Shown: positions 38,870-48,057, counted from the first letter of the stretch. The stretch: DNA of 64,000 nt from Methylobacterium sp. J-068 (GCF_022829445.1 NZ_JAKSXY010000040.1:1-64000), one strand, 5' to 3'. A program made the numbers and translations. Notes: generated from the sequence alone by a model not told the origin.

Positions 38870-39202
38870 TTAACGACGGGGCTTGCTAACGACAGGTTTG
38901 GGCATCTTCACCACCGTGCTCTTCACGGCCGGGTCCTTCGCCACGCTCCGCCTGGGCTTGCCGAACGGCCGGAGGGGCGCCTTGGCCTCCAGGGCGATGC
39001 GCGCGATCTCCTGCGGACGCGGCGCGCCGCTGGCGATCCGCCGCAAGGCGTCCAGCATCTCCTCGAGGGTCTGGGCCGATTCGCCCTCCAGCGTCTCTTC
39101 GGGCCGGATGCCATTGAGTTCCGGGGCGATCTCCTCGGCGGCTTCGCGGAGTTCGGCGATGAGTTCGGCGGGGCTGTAGCGCGGGGGGATCGTCTGGACC
39201 AT
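38870..39202 (-). CDS. Hypothetical protein (110 aa), basic tail
   Basis: From the ATG at 39200-39202: VQTIPPRYSPAELIAELREA at the start, an acidic helical centre, and a Lys/Pro/Arg-rich end (KSTVVKMPKPVVSKPRR) similar to nucleic-acid-binding tails. No signal peptide. I recognise no family. It lies 80 bases upstream of the beta-lactamase on the same strand. Confidence 0.55.
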   Translation of the reverse strand: MVQTIPPRYSPAELIAELREAAEEIAPELNGIRPEETLEGESAQTLEEMLDALRRIASGAPRPQEIARIALEAKAPLRPFGKPRRSVAKDPAVKSTVVKMPKPVVSKPRR

Positions 39203-39349
39203 GGCGCGACCATGGCAGGGGTCGGGAGGCGCGACAACCGTCCCCCGGAGCCGACCTTCAGCGCGCGGGGGACCCGGACGGCGCGGGTTCGAACGGTTCC
39301 GGCCCTTCGTGCGTTGCCATCGCCTCGGATACGAGGGGGAAAGGGCATC

Positions 39350-39649
39350 ATGCGCACCTGGAGGGCGATGGATCGCGCCCCGCAAGACGGCCGATGGATC
39401 ATCGCGATCCATCGCGACGACCCCGATCGCCGCGCGGTGATCCGCTGGGACCCGGAGGCCGCCGGCGATCCCCGGCCCTGGCACGTCGCCTCCTGCCAGC
39501 ACAGCTACCCGGCCGATGCCTTCACCGACTGGATGGACTTCCCCGACTGCCCGCCCGGCACCGAGGCCCGACCCGGAGAGCGCGAACGCGGGCCCATGGG
39601 AGATCACGATGGCGACCGAAGCGATAGGGTCCCTGACCCTGCAGGTTGA
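39350..39649 (+). CDS. Hypothetical protein (99 aa)
   Basis: Begins MRTWRAMDRAPQDGRWIIAI after a GAGGGGGAAAGGG ribosome binding region. The motif MDRAPQDGRWIIA resembles small conserved proteins of unknown role in Alphaproteobacteria (MSEAPKDGT.IL-type, DUF551-like). The C-terminal part is acidic and Pro-rich. Overlaps the next plus-strand frame by 41 bases. Confidence 0.6.
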   Translation: MRTWRAMDRAPQDGRWIIAIHRDDPDRRAVIRWDPEAAGDPRPWHVASCQHSYPADAFTDWMDFPDCPPGTEARPGERERGPMGDHDGDRSDRVPDPAG

Positions 39650-39929
39650 GCCCTGCCCGGAGGATTTCACCCGTTACCGCTGGGTCGTCCGGGAGGGCGG
39701 GCACACCGTGCGGGTGGCCCTCTACGCGCTGCCCGATGCCGGGTCGGCCGAGGCGCAGGGCCGCGCGGCCCTGGCGGAGGTGGCCGCGATCCGCCGCGAC
39801 ACGCGGGCCGCGTGGATGGACGGCGCCGTTCACGAGGACGACGTCCCCGCGCGACGCCGAGGTCCGGGCCGCCCTATCCCGGCCGGCGCGTCCGGCGCAG
39901 GCGCCGCCAGCCGAGCACGACGCCCGTGA
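39609..39929 (+). CDS. Hypothetical protein (106 aa)
   Basis: Begins MATEAIGSLTLQVEPCPEDF with a GGGAG ribosome binding site inside the upstream gene. RYRWVVREGGHTVRVALYAL followed by SAEAQGRAALAEVA looks like a compact small domain of genuine protein character. The last 56 bases overlap the convergent PepSY gene and give an Arg/Pro-rich tail, which may mean the real protein ends with little selection on it. No family recognised. Confidence 0.5.
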   Translation: MATEAIGSLTLQVEPCPEDFTRYRWVVREGGHTVRVALYALPDAGSAEAQGRAALAEVAAIRRDTRAAWMDGAVHEDDVPARRRGPGRPIPAGASGAGAASRARRP

Positions 39930-41289
39930 GGGCGATGCCCGCCCCGAGGCCGTTGAGAAGCCACATCACGAGGTCCCAGGCCGGGCGCGCCCGGGTCAGG
40001 ATCGCGAAGTCGAGACGGTGCGGCGCCTCGAACAGCCAGCGCTGGAGCCGGCCGCTGGCATCGAGCCGGTCGAGGAGGGCGCCGCTCTCGGGATCGACGT
40101 GAAGCCAAGTCGCGGCCGGGTCGTCGAAGCGGATGCGCAGGACGGGCAGGGGCCGCGTGTCGTGATGGGGATACCAGTAGGCGTCGAAGGCCGTCAGCAC
40201 CTCGATCCCGGCGATCCCGGCCCCCGGCAGGGCATGGCCGGCCGCGTTCCGCACCGCGTCCAGGCTCGGCGGCGAGACCACGACCCGGCGCGCCCGCGCG
40301 TCCGAGGCGACCAGCACCGGTTCGCCGCCGACCCCGCCGATCCGCACCTCGACGGCGCCGGGCAGGGGGATGTCGCGCAGGGCCGCGCGGGACACGGGCG
40401 CGACAGATCCGGCATAGGCCTCGCGCATCGCGGGCGGCGGCGTCCGCCCCGAGAACCAGTGGTTCGGATTCATCGAGAGCCAGCCGCTCGCCACGAAGCT
40501 GAGGAGGCTCAACCCGCCGATCGTTCCGAGGAGGTGGTGCCAGCGCGCGGCGCCGCGATAGGGCGTCACCGCGCCGGTGGCGTAGGGGCGGCGCAGGCGC
40601 AGGCGCCAGATCCCCAGCACGAGGCCGCTGAACACGCCCGCGATGCCGATGCCCGAGACCCAGAGCACGGTGCCGCGCCAGAGGTCCGCCCGCGCCCGCA
40701 GGGGCGTGGGATAGAACCAGTGCGGAATCGCCCCGAGCCAGTTCCAGAGGCGCTCCCGGCGGGTGGTGTCGAGGACGACCGCCCCGGTGCGGGCCGAAAC
40801 GTAGAGCTCGGTTCCGGCCGCGTCGCCGAGGGCCACCACGTGGAAGGGGCGGAGCGGATCGTAGCGGTCGCGCACCGTCCACTGGTCGCGCTCCACCGCC
40901 CGCACCGGGGCGTCGACCCCGAACCGCGCCGCGGCCTCGAGGGCGTCCACGGCGCCGAGGACGGCGCCGGTCTCCGCCGAGACCGGGTGCCGGGCGCCGT
41001 CGCGGGTGGTGACCTGATAGACCGGTGCCCCGCCCCGCATGGAGAGGGCGAGCCCGTCGGGCGCCGGGTCGAGCCCGGCCCGGGCGAGGGCCTCGTCGGG
41101 GCCGAGGATCACCCGGTCCCAGGCGATCGGCGTCAGGTAGGACAGGCGCTCCGGCTCGGTCAGGGCCGGAAACGCCACGTAGAGCATCACCAGCCCCGAC
41201 AGGACCCAGGCGGCGAGAAACGCGCCGGTGAGGATGCCGAGCCAGCGATGGCCGAGGATCAGCCATCGCTTCAGGACTTTCAGCCGCAT
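39874..41289 (-). CDS. PepSY-associated TM-helix membrane protein
   Basis: 471 residues with four membrane helices (HRWLGILTGAFLAAWVLSGL; LWVSGIGIAGVFSGLVLGIW; HHLLGTIGGLSLLSFVASGW; LNGLGAGIALTGVVLGWRRL) and large periplasmic segments between them. This is the PepSY_TM/PiuB-FoxB plan, in which conserved His residues bind haem and the protein reduces an imported metal chelate. The gene starts by overlapping the upstream TonB receptor stop by one base, so both are controlled by the cobalamin riboswitch at 43832. I infer a corrinoid or siderophore reductase. Confidence 0.82.
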   Translation of the reverse strand: MRLKVLKRWLILGHRWLGILTGAFLAAWVLSGLVMLYVAFPALTEPERLSYLTPIAWDRVILGPDEALARAGLDPAPDGLALSMRGGAPVYQVTTRDGARHPVSAETGAVLGAVDALEAAARFGVDAPVRAVERDQWTVRDRYDPLRPFHVVALGDAAGTELYVSARTGAVVLDTTRRERLWNWLGAIPHWFYPTPLRARADLWRGTVLWVSGIGIAGVFSGLVLGIWRLRLRRPYATGAVTPYRGAARWHHLLGTIGGLSLLSFVASGWLSMNPNHWFSGRTPPPAMREAYAGSVAPVSRAALRDIPLPGAVEVRIGGVGGEPVLVASDARARRVVVSPPSLDAVRNAAGHALPGAGIAGIEVLTAFDAYWYPHHDTRPLPVLRIRFDDPAATWLHVDPESGALLDRLDASGRLQRWLFEAPHRLDFAILTRARPAWDLVMWLLNGLGAGIALTGVVLGWRRLRRTRRPG

Positions 41290-43499
41290 CAGAACCGCAC
41301 GCTGTAGGCCACTTCGAACGAGCGCGGGCGGCCGAGCAGCCAGTTGGTGCCGATGCCGTTCACCGCGTTGCCGCTGATCGCGTAGACCTCGTCGAAGAGG
41401 TTGTAGGCGCGCAGCGACAGGCGCGAATTCGGCGTGACCTGATGGTCGAGCCCGGCATTGACCAGGGTGTAGGCGGGACGCTTCGCCTGGTTGCCGAAAT
41501 CGCTGAAGGTCTCGCCGACATGCTGCAGGCCGATCCGGGCCTCCCAGGCGGGGGCGAAGGCGTAGTTCAGCCATAGGTTTCCGACGCGCTCGGGCACGTC
41601 GATGGGCTGGCGCCCCGCATAGGAGACCACTGCGCCGGCGACGGTCTGGTTGAACGCATCGTACTGCGCGTGGAGCAGGGCGAGGTTGGCGTCGACGCGC
41701 CACGCCTCGAACAGGTGCAGGCTCACCGCCGCCTCGACGCCGAGGGAGGATTGCCGGCCGACCTGGGTGACGAGGGTGGGCTGGCCCGGAACCGTCGAGA
41801 TGAGGTTGTCCTTGACGATGCGGTAGCCCGCCAGCGTCCACTCGATCCGGCCGTCGAGGGCCGCGCCCTTGGCGCCGACCTCCACCTGCTCGCCGGTGGA
41901 GAGCTTGAAGTTGGCCAGCGACTGCGAGAGCGAGATCAGGCTGCCGACCGGGTCCGTGGCGGTGGCGACTTGCGCGTAGAGCGCCAGAAGCGGCGTCGGG
42001 TTGTAGACCGCGCCGAAGCGGTAGCTCAGGGCCTGGAAGTCCCGGTCGAATCCGGCGCCGGTGACGAGGTCCTGGCGGTGGAGCGTCGGCGCATCGTAGC
42101 GCACGCCCGCCAGCAGCGAGACCTGATCCGACAGGACGAGGCGGTTCTCGGCGAAGACCGAGGCCTGGCTGGTGCTGGTGGCGTAGGCCGGCCGGGCGAG
42201 GCCGTCTTTCGGGAACACGCCCGGATCGTAGAGGAACGGATCGACGCTGGTGCTGGCGTCGAAGTAGAAGTTGTTGGTGTGCCGGAAGGCGATGTGGTTC
42301 ACGTCGAACCCCGCCAGGAACTCGTTGCGGAAGCCGAACAGGGTGCCCCGGAAGGCGGCGTCGAAGCGGTTCCCGACCTGCTCTTGGCTGTGGTAGATCT
42401 CGAGGTAGTCCGATCGGTCGATCCGGCCGGTGTCCCGGTTGAAGGCGTATTGCTCGACGTCGCGCCACTGGCGCCGGCTCTGGAGCCGGTAGGCGGTGTT
42501 GCGGATCGTGACGTCGGCGCTGGGCGTCCACTCCGTGCGCAACTGCGTCCAGTTGTCGGTCCAGAGGATCTTGGCATCCCGGACGTTGTAGTTGTTGAAG
42601 CGGATGGATTCGAGGATGCGCCCGTTCACCAGGGGCGTGCCCCAGTAGCGCGCCGGCTCCTGGTAGCCGAAATCATGGCTCAGGGTGAAGGCGAGGTCCG
42701 GCGTGGCCTGGAGCGTCAGAGCGCCCGAGACCGCGAGGTTGCGAAAGCTCCCGTCCGGCGAGATCCAGCCCTCGGTGCGGTTGCCGCTGACGTTGAGGCG
42801 GTAGGCCAGGGCCTCGCCGATGGGGCCGCCGGAATCGAGGGCGAGGCGGGCGAGCCCGTCCGAGCCGAGCGCGGCGCGGGCCTCGTTGATCGGCGTGAAG
42901 ACCGGCTTCTTCGTCACCACGTTGACCACGCCGCCGATGGCGCCGTCGCCGTAGAGCACGGAGGCCGGCCCGCGCAGCACCTCGATGCGCTCGACGTTCC
43001 AGGTGTCGAACGGGAAGGTCACCGTGCCGGCGCCCACGAACAGGCGGGTGCCGTCATAGAGCTGCTGGATCGAGTTCGGGCCGGCGAAGCCCCGGGCCGT
43101 GAAGGCGCCGTTGCCGTTGCCGGGCGCGGCCACGGTGGTGATGCCGGTGGCGTTCTGGGTCACGGCCTCCGCCACCGTGTTCTGGCCCCGCAGGCGGGTG
43201 GTCTCGCCCGCGATCACGTCGACGCTGGCCGGCGTCTCCAGGGGCGTGAGGCCGAGGCGGCTGGCGCTTCGGCCGGGCGTGCGCAGGTTGAGGCCCTCGG
43301 CCGGCGCCGGGCCGCGCCCGCCCGAGCCCGAACCCGAGACTTCGAGGGTCTCCAGGGTCACGGCCGGTCGTGTTTCGGCCGGCTGAGCTTCGGCCGGCAT
43401 GGGCATCAGGCCGCCCAGCAGGGCCGCGAGGGGCAGGGCACGGCGCGGTCCCGAGCGGGCGCCGGGAGCGGGCGAGACGGGAGAATGAGCGAGGAGCAT
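41289..43499 (-). CDS. TonB-dependent receptor under cobalamin riboswitch
   Basis: About 736 residues. Signal peptide (RRALPLAALLGGLMPMPAEA), TonB-box-like VTLETLEVSG, plug domain with DVIAGETTRLRGQNTVAEAV, FTARGFAGPNSIQQLYDG and VERIEVLRGPASVLYGDGAI, then a barrel ending RPRSFEVAYSVRF with a terminal Phe. The start is uncertain: ATG at 43497-43499 or ATG at 43524-43526. It resembles FhuA/FecA-like receptors more than BtuB in plug style, but riboswitch control suggests vitamin B12 or a related corrinoid (or cobalt/nickel chelate) as substrate. The PepSY gene is next. Confidence 0.88.
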   Translation of the reverse strand: MLLAHSPVSPAPGARSGPRRALPLAALLGGLMPMPAEAQPAETRPAVTLETLEVSGSGSGGRGPAPAEGLNLRTPGRSASRLGLTPLETPASVDVIAGETTRLRGQNTVAEAVTQNATGITTVAAPGNGNGAFTARGFAGPNSIQQLYDGTRLFVGAGTVTFPFDTWNVERIEVLRGPASVLYGDGAIGGVVNVVTKKPVFTPINEARAALGSDGLARLALDSGGPIGEALAYRLNVSGNRTEGWISPDGSFRNLAVSGALTLQATPDLAFTLSHDFGYQEPARYWGTPLVNGRILESIRFNNYNVRDAKILWTDNWTQLRTEWTPSADVTIRNTAYRLQSRRQWRDVEQYAFNRDTGRIDRSDYLEIYHSQEQVGNRFDAAFRGTLFGFRNEFLAGFDVNHIAFRHTNNFYFDASTSVDPFLYDPGVFPKDGLARPAYATSTSQASVFAENRLVLSDQVSLLAGVRYDAPTLHRQDLVTGAGFDRDFQALSYRFGAVYNPTPLLALYAQVATATDPVGSLISLSQSLANFKLSTGEQVEVGAKGAALDGRIEWTLAGYRIVKDNLISTVPGQPTLVTQVGRQSSLGVEAAVSLHLFEAWRVDANLALLHAQYDAFNQTVAGAVVSYAGRQPIDVPERVGNLWLNYAFAPAWEARIGLQHVGETFSDFGNQAKRPAYTLVNAGLDHQVTPNSRLSLRAYNLFDEVYAISGNAVNGIGTNWLLGRPRSFEVAYSVRF

Positions 43500-43831
43500 G
43501 GAGCAACCGGGAACGGGCACGGGCATCGGCTGGAGCCGGCGAGACCTCTTCGCTAATACGAATGTTATAATGTTACAATCGCAGGACCACGCCGGAGCCG
43601 CGCACGTCCACGGCGCGGCCGCGCCGAAGCCGCGTCGAGCGGCCGGCGGAAGCGTGCGGGGACGGGACGCGCGGGGCGCGAGGGCGGAGAGGGGCATCGA
43701 CGGAACGGCTGACGCGGATCGCGCGAAGTGGCACGTCACCGCGAAGACGCCGGTCCGTTCGCCGCATGCGAACGCCTCGACACCCACCAGGACACCCCGC
43801 CCGATGCGTTTCGCGTGTGACCACGACTGAC

Positions 43832-44000
43832 GGCAGGTCTCCTGGCTCGCGGGTCACCGCCCTCTCATCGTCTTCCCAGAGGCTCGAGGCCGCCAGTGAC
43901 GTGTTGATGATGGGCTCGCCGCTTACAGTTGCGGGGGCAGCCGCGGCATCGGGTTTCCCCTCACCGCGTTCCCTTTTGATCCTCCGAGGAGGAACCGTCC
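43832..44000 (-). promoter_or_regulatory. Cobalamin riboswitch
   Basis: On the minus strand the transcript contains the ordered parts of the class: AACGCGGTGAGGGGAAACCC, then GCTGCCCCCGCAACTGTAAG with CGGCGAGC (43914-43942), GTCACTGG, TGGGAAGACGA and finally the B12 box AGCCAGGAGACCTGCC (43847 to 43832). These are the canonical conserved positions. The aptamer lies about 330 bases before the TonB receptor start, leaving room for an expression platform. I am very confident of the class; exact ends are approximate. Confidence 0.95.
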
Positions 44001-44497
44001 CGCGCAAGCTAGGCCGTTCGACGGGTCGGCGTCAATCGGGACGGCGGGGCGCGCCAGGGCGATCGCTCGAAGGAGATGGCGTCAGACGGTGCGTCTTGCG
44101 TGATTCATCAGGGCGCCCCTCTGGGTGAGCCCCCTCGGAGCCCGCTCCTTCGTCCGCCCGACGTCACAGCCCACGCGATCGCACGCCCTGCCGGACCCTC
44201 CGGGGCTGGAACATCGCCGAGTCGGCAAGCCATCTTTCCCGAGAGTGTCGTGAAACGTGTCGTGACTTGCCGGATCGGAGATCTTGCAGCCGCATCGTCG
44301 AGCTTGATGACGACCGACTTTGAAGAGTCAGGCCCCGGACCTATACCAGTGCCGACGATCTACTGGCGCACGCGGAAAATTCATCCATCCGCGAGCCGCG
44401 TCCGCGCTATTGCGCTCTTGGACGGTAGTGGTTAGCAGATGGTTTCGTCAAGGCAGAGAGCACCGGCCGTAGAAAACTTTGTCCGCCTTGATCACTG
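44001..44497. other. Intergenic region between riboswitch and large glycosyltransferase
   Basis: About 500 bases with divergent promoters expected: one for the riboswitch transcript to the left and one for the glycosyltransferase to the right. AT content rises towards the right-hand end. I found no tRNA, small gene or clear terminator. Confidence 0.5.
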
Positions 44498-47400
44498 ATG
44501 GCTGAGGTTTTTCGAGATATGATGCTTCCGTACCGCTTTGCACACATATATAATGGAAGCGCTTTCATTATATCTGATCTGCCTAATTTCTCAGACGCAT
44601 ATAATCTTCAAGTAGGCGAAGAGCGGGTTCTGTTCCACAGATTTCAGGGAACCTTGGCGAATCTGCTCGGCAACGGAAATCTGTTGCTCAACCACGATTT
44701 CTCGAATGGAACGGACAATTGGGCCGCGCCGTCGGCCCTGCCGGGATCGGTGAACTTCAGCACCGACTTCGCCGAGAGCACCCGCCTCGAAGGCAAGTCC
44801 GTCGCCTATCTTACCGGCGAGGCCGACGTGCCCTCGTTCTCCGTCTCGTATCGCGACCCGGAATTGGGAGACGAGTTTCCGGTCGTCCCGGGCAAGGCTT
44901 ACCGCTTCAAGGGCTATTTCGCCGCGCACCGCGCCCTGGGCCGCGTGGAGATCACGTTCCTGGACGCCCAGCAGAAAACGGTCCACGTCCTCGCGTGCCC
45001 CCTCACCGAACATGAAGGTGGCGCGAACGCGAGCGACTGGCAGCAGGTCGACCTCTCGGCGATGGCGCCACCCAGCGCCACCGCCGCGCGCCTCGGCATC
45101 CGCTTCGTACGGTCTCAGAATTCCGTACGGGGCATGAACTTCTTCCTGTTCTTCACGGACCTGTCCCTGACGATCGGCGATGGATCGCCGATCGGCGGCG
45201 GACATTCATCGGACGATGCGTGGACGCGCAGCCTGATCGCGATCTCGGGGGGGCGTTCGGCGCTCCAGATCTTCGAGGCCGAGGTCGACACGGAAGCGCT
45301 GAACAGGCACCGGTCCGTGGTCAAAGTCGTGTCCAGCACGGATTCGGCGGAAGCGTTCACGCTCTACGATGCGGCCGACGTCTTCTCCGGGTCCCAGGTG
45401 GATTTCGCCCTGGAGCAGGGCCGGTTGATTCGTGTCTCCCTGCGGGGAATTTCAGGTTGCAGCCTGTATTGCGACGGGGTCCGGCTCGACAATCTGGTGC
45501 AATGGGCGGACGGGACGAACCTGTACTTCAAGCTTCCCGATGCTCTCCTCGACCACCGCGTCCACCTGTTCGAAGTCCGCGATCCCCTGGGCCTCACGAT
45601 CCTGGCGCGCGACTATCATGGCGTGTCCGGCATCTCGACGCCCTGGCACATCCTGCAGGAGCACTCCGGCGCGGTGCTGCCGGCCCACCTCGCTCCGGCG
45701 GCATCCGACCGCTATCGGGCGCTCCAGGCGCATCTGCAGAGCGGGGCGAGCGAAACCAGCCGGCAGCAGCTGCTCCACGCCCATCGGGTCGTCACCAGGG
45801 GCTTCGACTTCAACCGGGAGTTTCTGCCGCTCACCTTTCCGGCGCACGAGGCACCGACCGTCTCGATCGTCATCCCGGTCCATAACAAGTTCGAGGTCAC
45901 GTATTTCTGCCTCTGCGCGCTCATCCTCGGATACAACAGGAACACGTATGAGGTCATCGTCGTCGACGATGGCTCGAAGGACAGGACGAAGGAACTCGCC
46001 GGTCTCGTCGCGGGCATCCGGATCGTCCGGAACGACGTCGGCCTCGGGTTCGTGGGCGCCTGCAACAGGGGCGCGGAGGAGGCGCGCGGCAAGTTCGTCG
46101 TCTTCCTGAACAACGATACCGAGCCCACGGCCGGGTGGCTCGACGAGCTGGTCGAGAGCTTCGACACCTTCGACCAGGTCGGCCTGGCCGGCTCCAAGCT
46201 CGTCTACCCGAACGGCGTCCTCCAGGAGGCGGGCGGCATCGTCTGGGGCAGCGGCAACCCGTGGAACTACGGCCGGGGCCAGAATCCCCACGACCCGCGC
46301 TACACCTATACCCGGCAGGCCGATTACCTCTCGGGCGCGGCAATCATGCTTCCGACGGCAGTCTGGAAGGAGATCGGCGGATTCAGCACCGAATTCATGC
46401 CGGCCTACTTCGAAGACACCGATCTCGCCTTCAAGGTCCGCGATCACGGCTACAAGACGCTCTACGTCGCCAGCTCCGTCGTCTACCACTTCGAGGGCAT
46501 AACCAGCGGCACGGACGTCTCCTCCGGCGCCAAGCGCAACCAGGAGATCAACCGGCCGAAGTTCAAGTCCAAGTGGACCAAGGCCTATCGCAATCACGGC
46601 CGCGAGGGTGAGAAGCCCGATCTCGAGAAGGATCGCGGCATCAGCGGCCGCGTGCTGTTCGTCGACTACCAGACGCCGAAGCCCGACATCGACGCGGGAA
46701 GCTACGCCGCCATCCAGGAAATGCGGATGGTCCAGGCGCTCGGCTACAAGGTGTCGTTCGTGCCGCAGAACTTGGCCTATCTCGGCGGCTACACCGAAAG
46801 TCTCCAGAAGATCGGCGTCGAGACGTACTACGCCCCGTTCTATCAGTCGATTTCCGAGGTCCTGGAGAGGCACGGCCACGAGTTCGATGCGATCTACATG
46901 ACGCGCTACTACGTCGCGAGCGACTGCATCGGCGCGGCGCGGCGCTGGGCGCCGCAGGCCAAGCTGATCATGAACAACGCGGACCTTCACTTCCTGCGTG
47001 AACTGCGGGCCGCCATCAATACGGGCGACCAGAGCCTCAGGGAGAAGGCGCTCCGGGTTCGCGACGAGGAGCTCGCGATCATGCGGCTGGTGGATCTCGT
47101 CCTGAGCTACAACAACGTCGAACATGCCGTGATCATGAGCCACAACCTGGACGCGTCTCCGGTCATGTACGTTCCGTGGGTGGAGCGGGTCTCCGAGACG
47201 GTGCCGGCGTTCGAGAGCCGCTCGCACATCGCCTTCCTGGGCGGCTTCAACCATCACCCGAATCGGGAGGCCGTCGCGTTCTTCGTGAAGAGCGTGATGC
47301 CGATCCTGAGAAGCAGGAACGCCGGCGTCCAGTTCGACGTCTATGGAAGCAACGTCTCGAAGGAGATCGAGGCGCTGTCCTCCGATGACGTCGTCGTCAA

Positions 47401-47755
47401 GGGCTACGTGACGAACGTCTCCGAGGTCTACGACCATTGCCTCGTGTTCGTCGCGCCGTTGACGAGCGGCGCGGGCATCAAGGGCAAGGTCATCAGCGCC
47501 CTCGCTCACGGCGTCCCGTGCGTGCTCTCCCCGCTCGCGGCGGAAGGCACCGGGCTGCGGCACGGGTACGACTGCCTGATCGCCGACACGCCGCAGGAAT
47601 GGGCGGAGAGCATCGCCCAGCTGCTCGAGAACCGGGAGATGTGGTCCTCGTTCTCCAAGAGAGGTCAGGACCTCGTGAGGTCGCTGTACGCCTTCGACGT
47701 CGGCGTGAAGACGATGCGCCGTGCGTTCGAGTCGGTCGGGCTGTATACGCAGTGA
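44498..47755 (+). CDS. Two-domain glycosyltransferase (GT2 plus GT4-like) with N-terminal carbohydrate-binding-like region
   Basis: 1085 residues. Residues 1-250 hold a jelly-roll, CBM-like module (LLLNHDFSNGTDNWAAPSAL, then VVPGKAYRFKGYFAAHRALG). Residues about 450-700 are a GT2 domain: SIVIPVHNKFEVTYFCLCAL, VIVVDDGSKDRTKEL, VVFLNNDTEPTAGWLDELV, and FEDTDLAFKVRDHGY. The C-terminal third is a GT4-like domain with TSGAGIKGKVISALAHGVPC. Such bifunctional enzymes build rhamnan- or O-antigen-type chains. The first 40 codons are AT-rich (atatataatgg and similar) unlike the rest, suggesting mosaic origin or a different start. No ribosome binding site is obvious. Confidence 0.85.
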   Translation: MAEVFRDMMLPYRFAHIYNGSAFIISDLPNFSDAYNLQVGEERVLFHRFQGTLANLLGNGNLLLNHDFSNGTDNWAAPSALPGSVNFSTDFAESTRLEGKSVAYLTGEADVPSFSVSYRDPELGDEFPVVPGKAYRFKGYFAAHRALGRVEITFLDAQQKTVHVLACPLTEHEGGANASDWQQVDLSAMAPPSATAARLGIRFVRSQNSVRGMNFFLFFTDLSLTIGDGSPIGGGHSSDDAWTRSLIAISGGRSALQIFEAEVDTEALNRHRSVVKVVSSTDSAEAFTLYDAADVFSGSQVDFALEQGRLIRVSLRGISGCSLYCDGVRLDNLVQWADGTNLYFKLPDALLDHRVHLFEVRDPLGLTILARDYHGVSGISTPWHILQEHSGAVLPAHLAPAASDRYRALQAHLQSGASETSRQQLLHAHRVVTRGFDFNREFLPLTFPAHEAPTVSIVIPVHNKFEVTYFCLCALILGYNRNTYEVIVVDDGSKDRTKELAGLVAGIRIVRNDVGLGFVGACNRGAEEARGKFVVFLNNDTEPTAGWLDELVESFDTFDQVGLAGSKLVYPNGVLQEAGGIVWGSGNPWNYGRGQNPHDPRYTYTRQADYLSGAAIMLPTAVWKEIGGFSTEFMPAYFEDTDLAFKVRDHGYKTLYVASSVVYHFEGITSGTDVSSGAKRNQEINRPKFKSKWTKAYRNHGREGEKPDLEKDRGISGRVLFVDYQTPKPDIDAGSYAAIQEMRMVQALGYKVSFVPQNLAYLGGYTESLQKIGVETYYAPFYQSISEVLERHGHEFDAIYMTRYYVASDCIGAARRWAPQAKLIMNNADLHFLRELRAAINTGDQSLREKALRVRDEELAIMRLVDLVLSYNNVEHAVIMSHNLDASPVMYVPWVERVSETVPAFESRSHIAFLGGFNHHPNREAVAFFVKSVMPILRSRNAGVQFDVYGSNVSKEIEALSSDDVVVKGYVTNVSEVYDHCLVFVAPLTSGAGIKGKVISALAHGVPCVLSPLAAEGTGLRHGYDCLIADTPQEWAESIAQLLENREMWSSFSKRGQDLVRSLYAFDVGVKTMRRAFESVGLYTQ

Positions 47756-47820
47756 TCCTGTCCGCTTGATCGAAGCGGAGAGGGTCTCGCTCAGCCCGCG
47801 CGGCGTCGGAGCGAAGCCCC

Positions 47821-47876
47821 AATCCGCCATCCCGAACGCGATCCCTCAGGGATCGCCGGAAGGGATCGACCGGATT
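47821..47876. repeat. REP-like palindromic element, copy 2
   Basis: AATCCG (47821-47826) pairs with CGGATT (47871-47876) and encloses a perfect hairpin GCGATCCC (47838-47845) TCA GGGATCGC (47849-47856). The first 16 bases are identical to the element at 32579. It lies just after the glycosyltransferase gene. Confidence 0.5.
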
Positions 47877-47890
47877 TGGCAGGCGCCCTC

Positions 47891-47932
47891 GTCGCGATGG
47901 AGACCGACCGATGGGTCGGTCTCCATCGCGAC
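47891..47932. promoter_or_regulatory. Perfect 19-bp inverted repeat, 4-base loop
   Basis: GTCGCGATGGAGACCGACC (47891-47909) is followed after GATG by its exact reverse complement (47914-47932). It would form a very stable hairpin. No T-run follows it, so it is not a classical terminator. The inner half, GACCGACC/GGTCGGTC, resembles TetR-type operators. The gap 47756-48057 holds this and the REP-like repeat but no gene I can support. Confidence 0.55.
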
Positions 47933-48057
47933 CGCGTATGCGTTCGGCGGTCGGACGCGATCGGGATAGCGCTGTTTTGGACACAGCCCCGGGGAATCCG
48001 GCCCGTTCCGGGCCCGCGCGTTGACGGACGGGCCAGCGCCGCTCTAGGCGCGGGGTC

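Noticed and set aside
43573-44007. Small coding frame over the riboswitch
   Set aside because: Conserved nucleotides are those of the cobalamin aptamer; the frame is incidental.
44001-44497. tRNA or small RNA gene
   Set aside because: No cloverleaf with T-loop GGTTCGAATCC or other recognisable RNA features.
47891-47932. CRISPR-type repeat
   Set aside because: A single inverted repeat with no repeated spacing or array.
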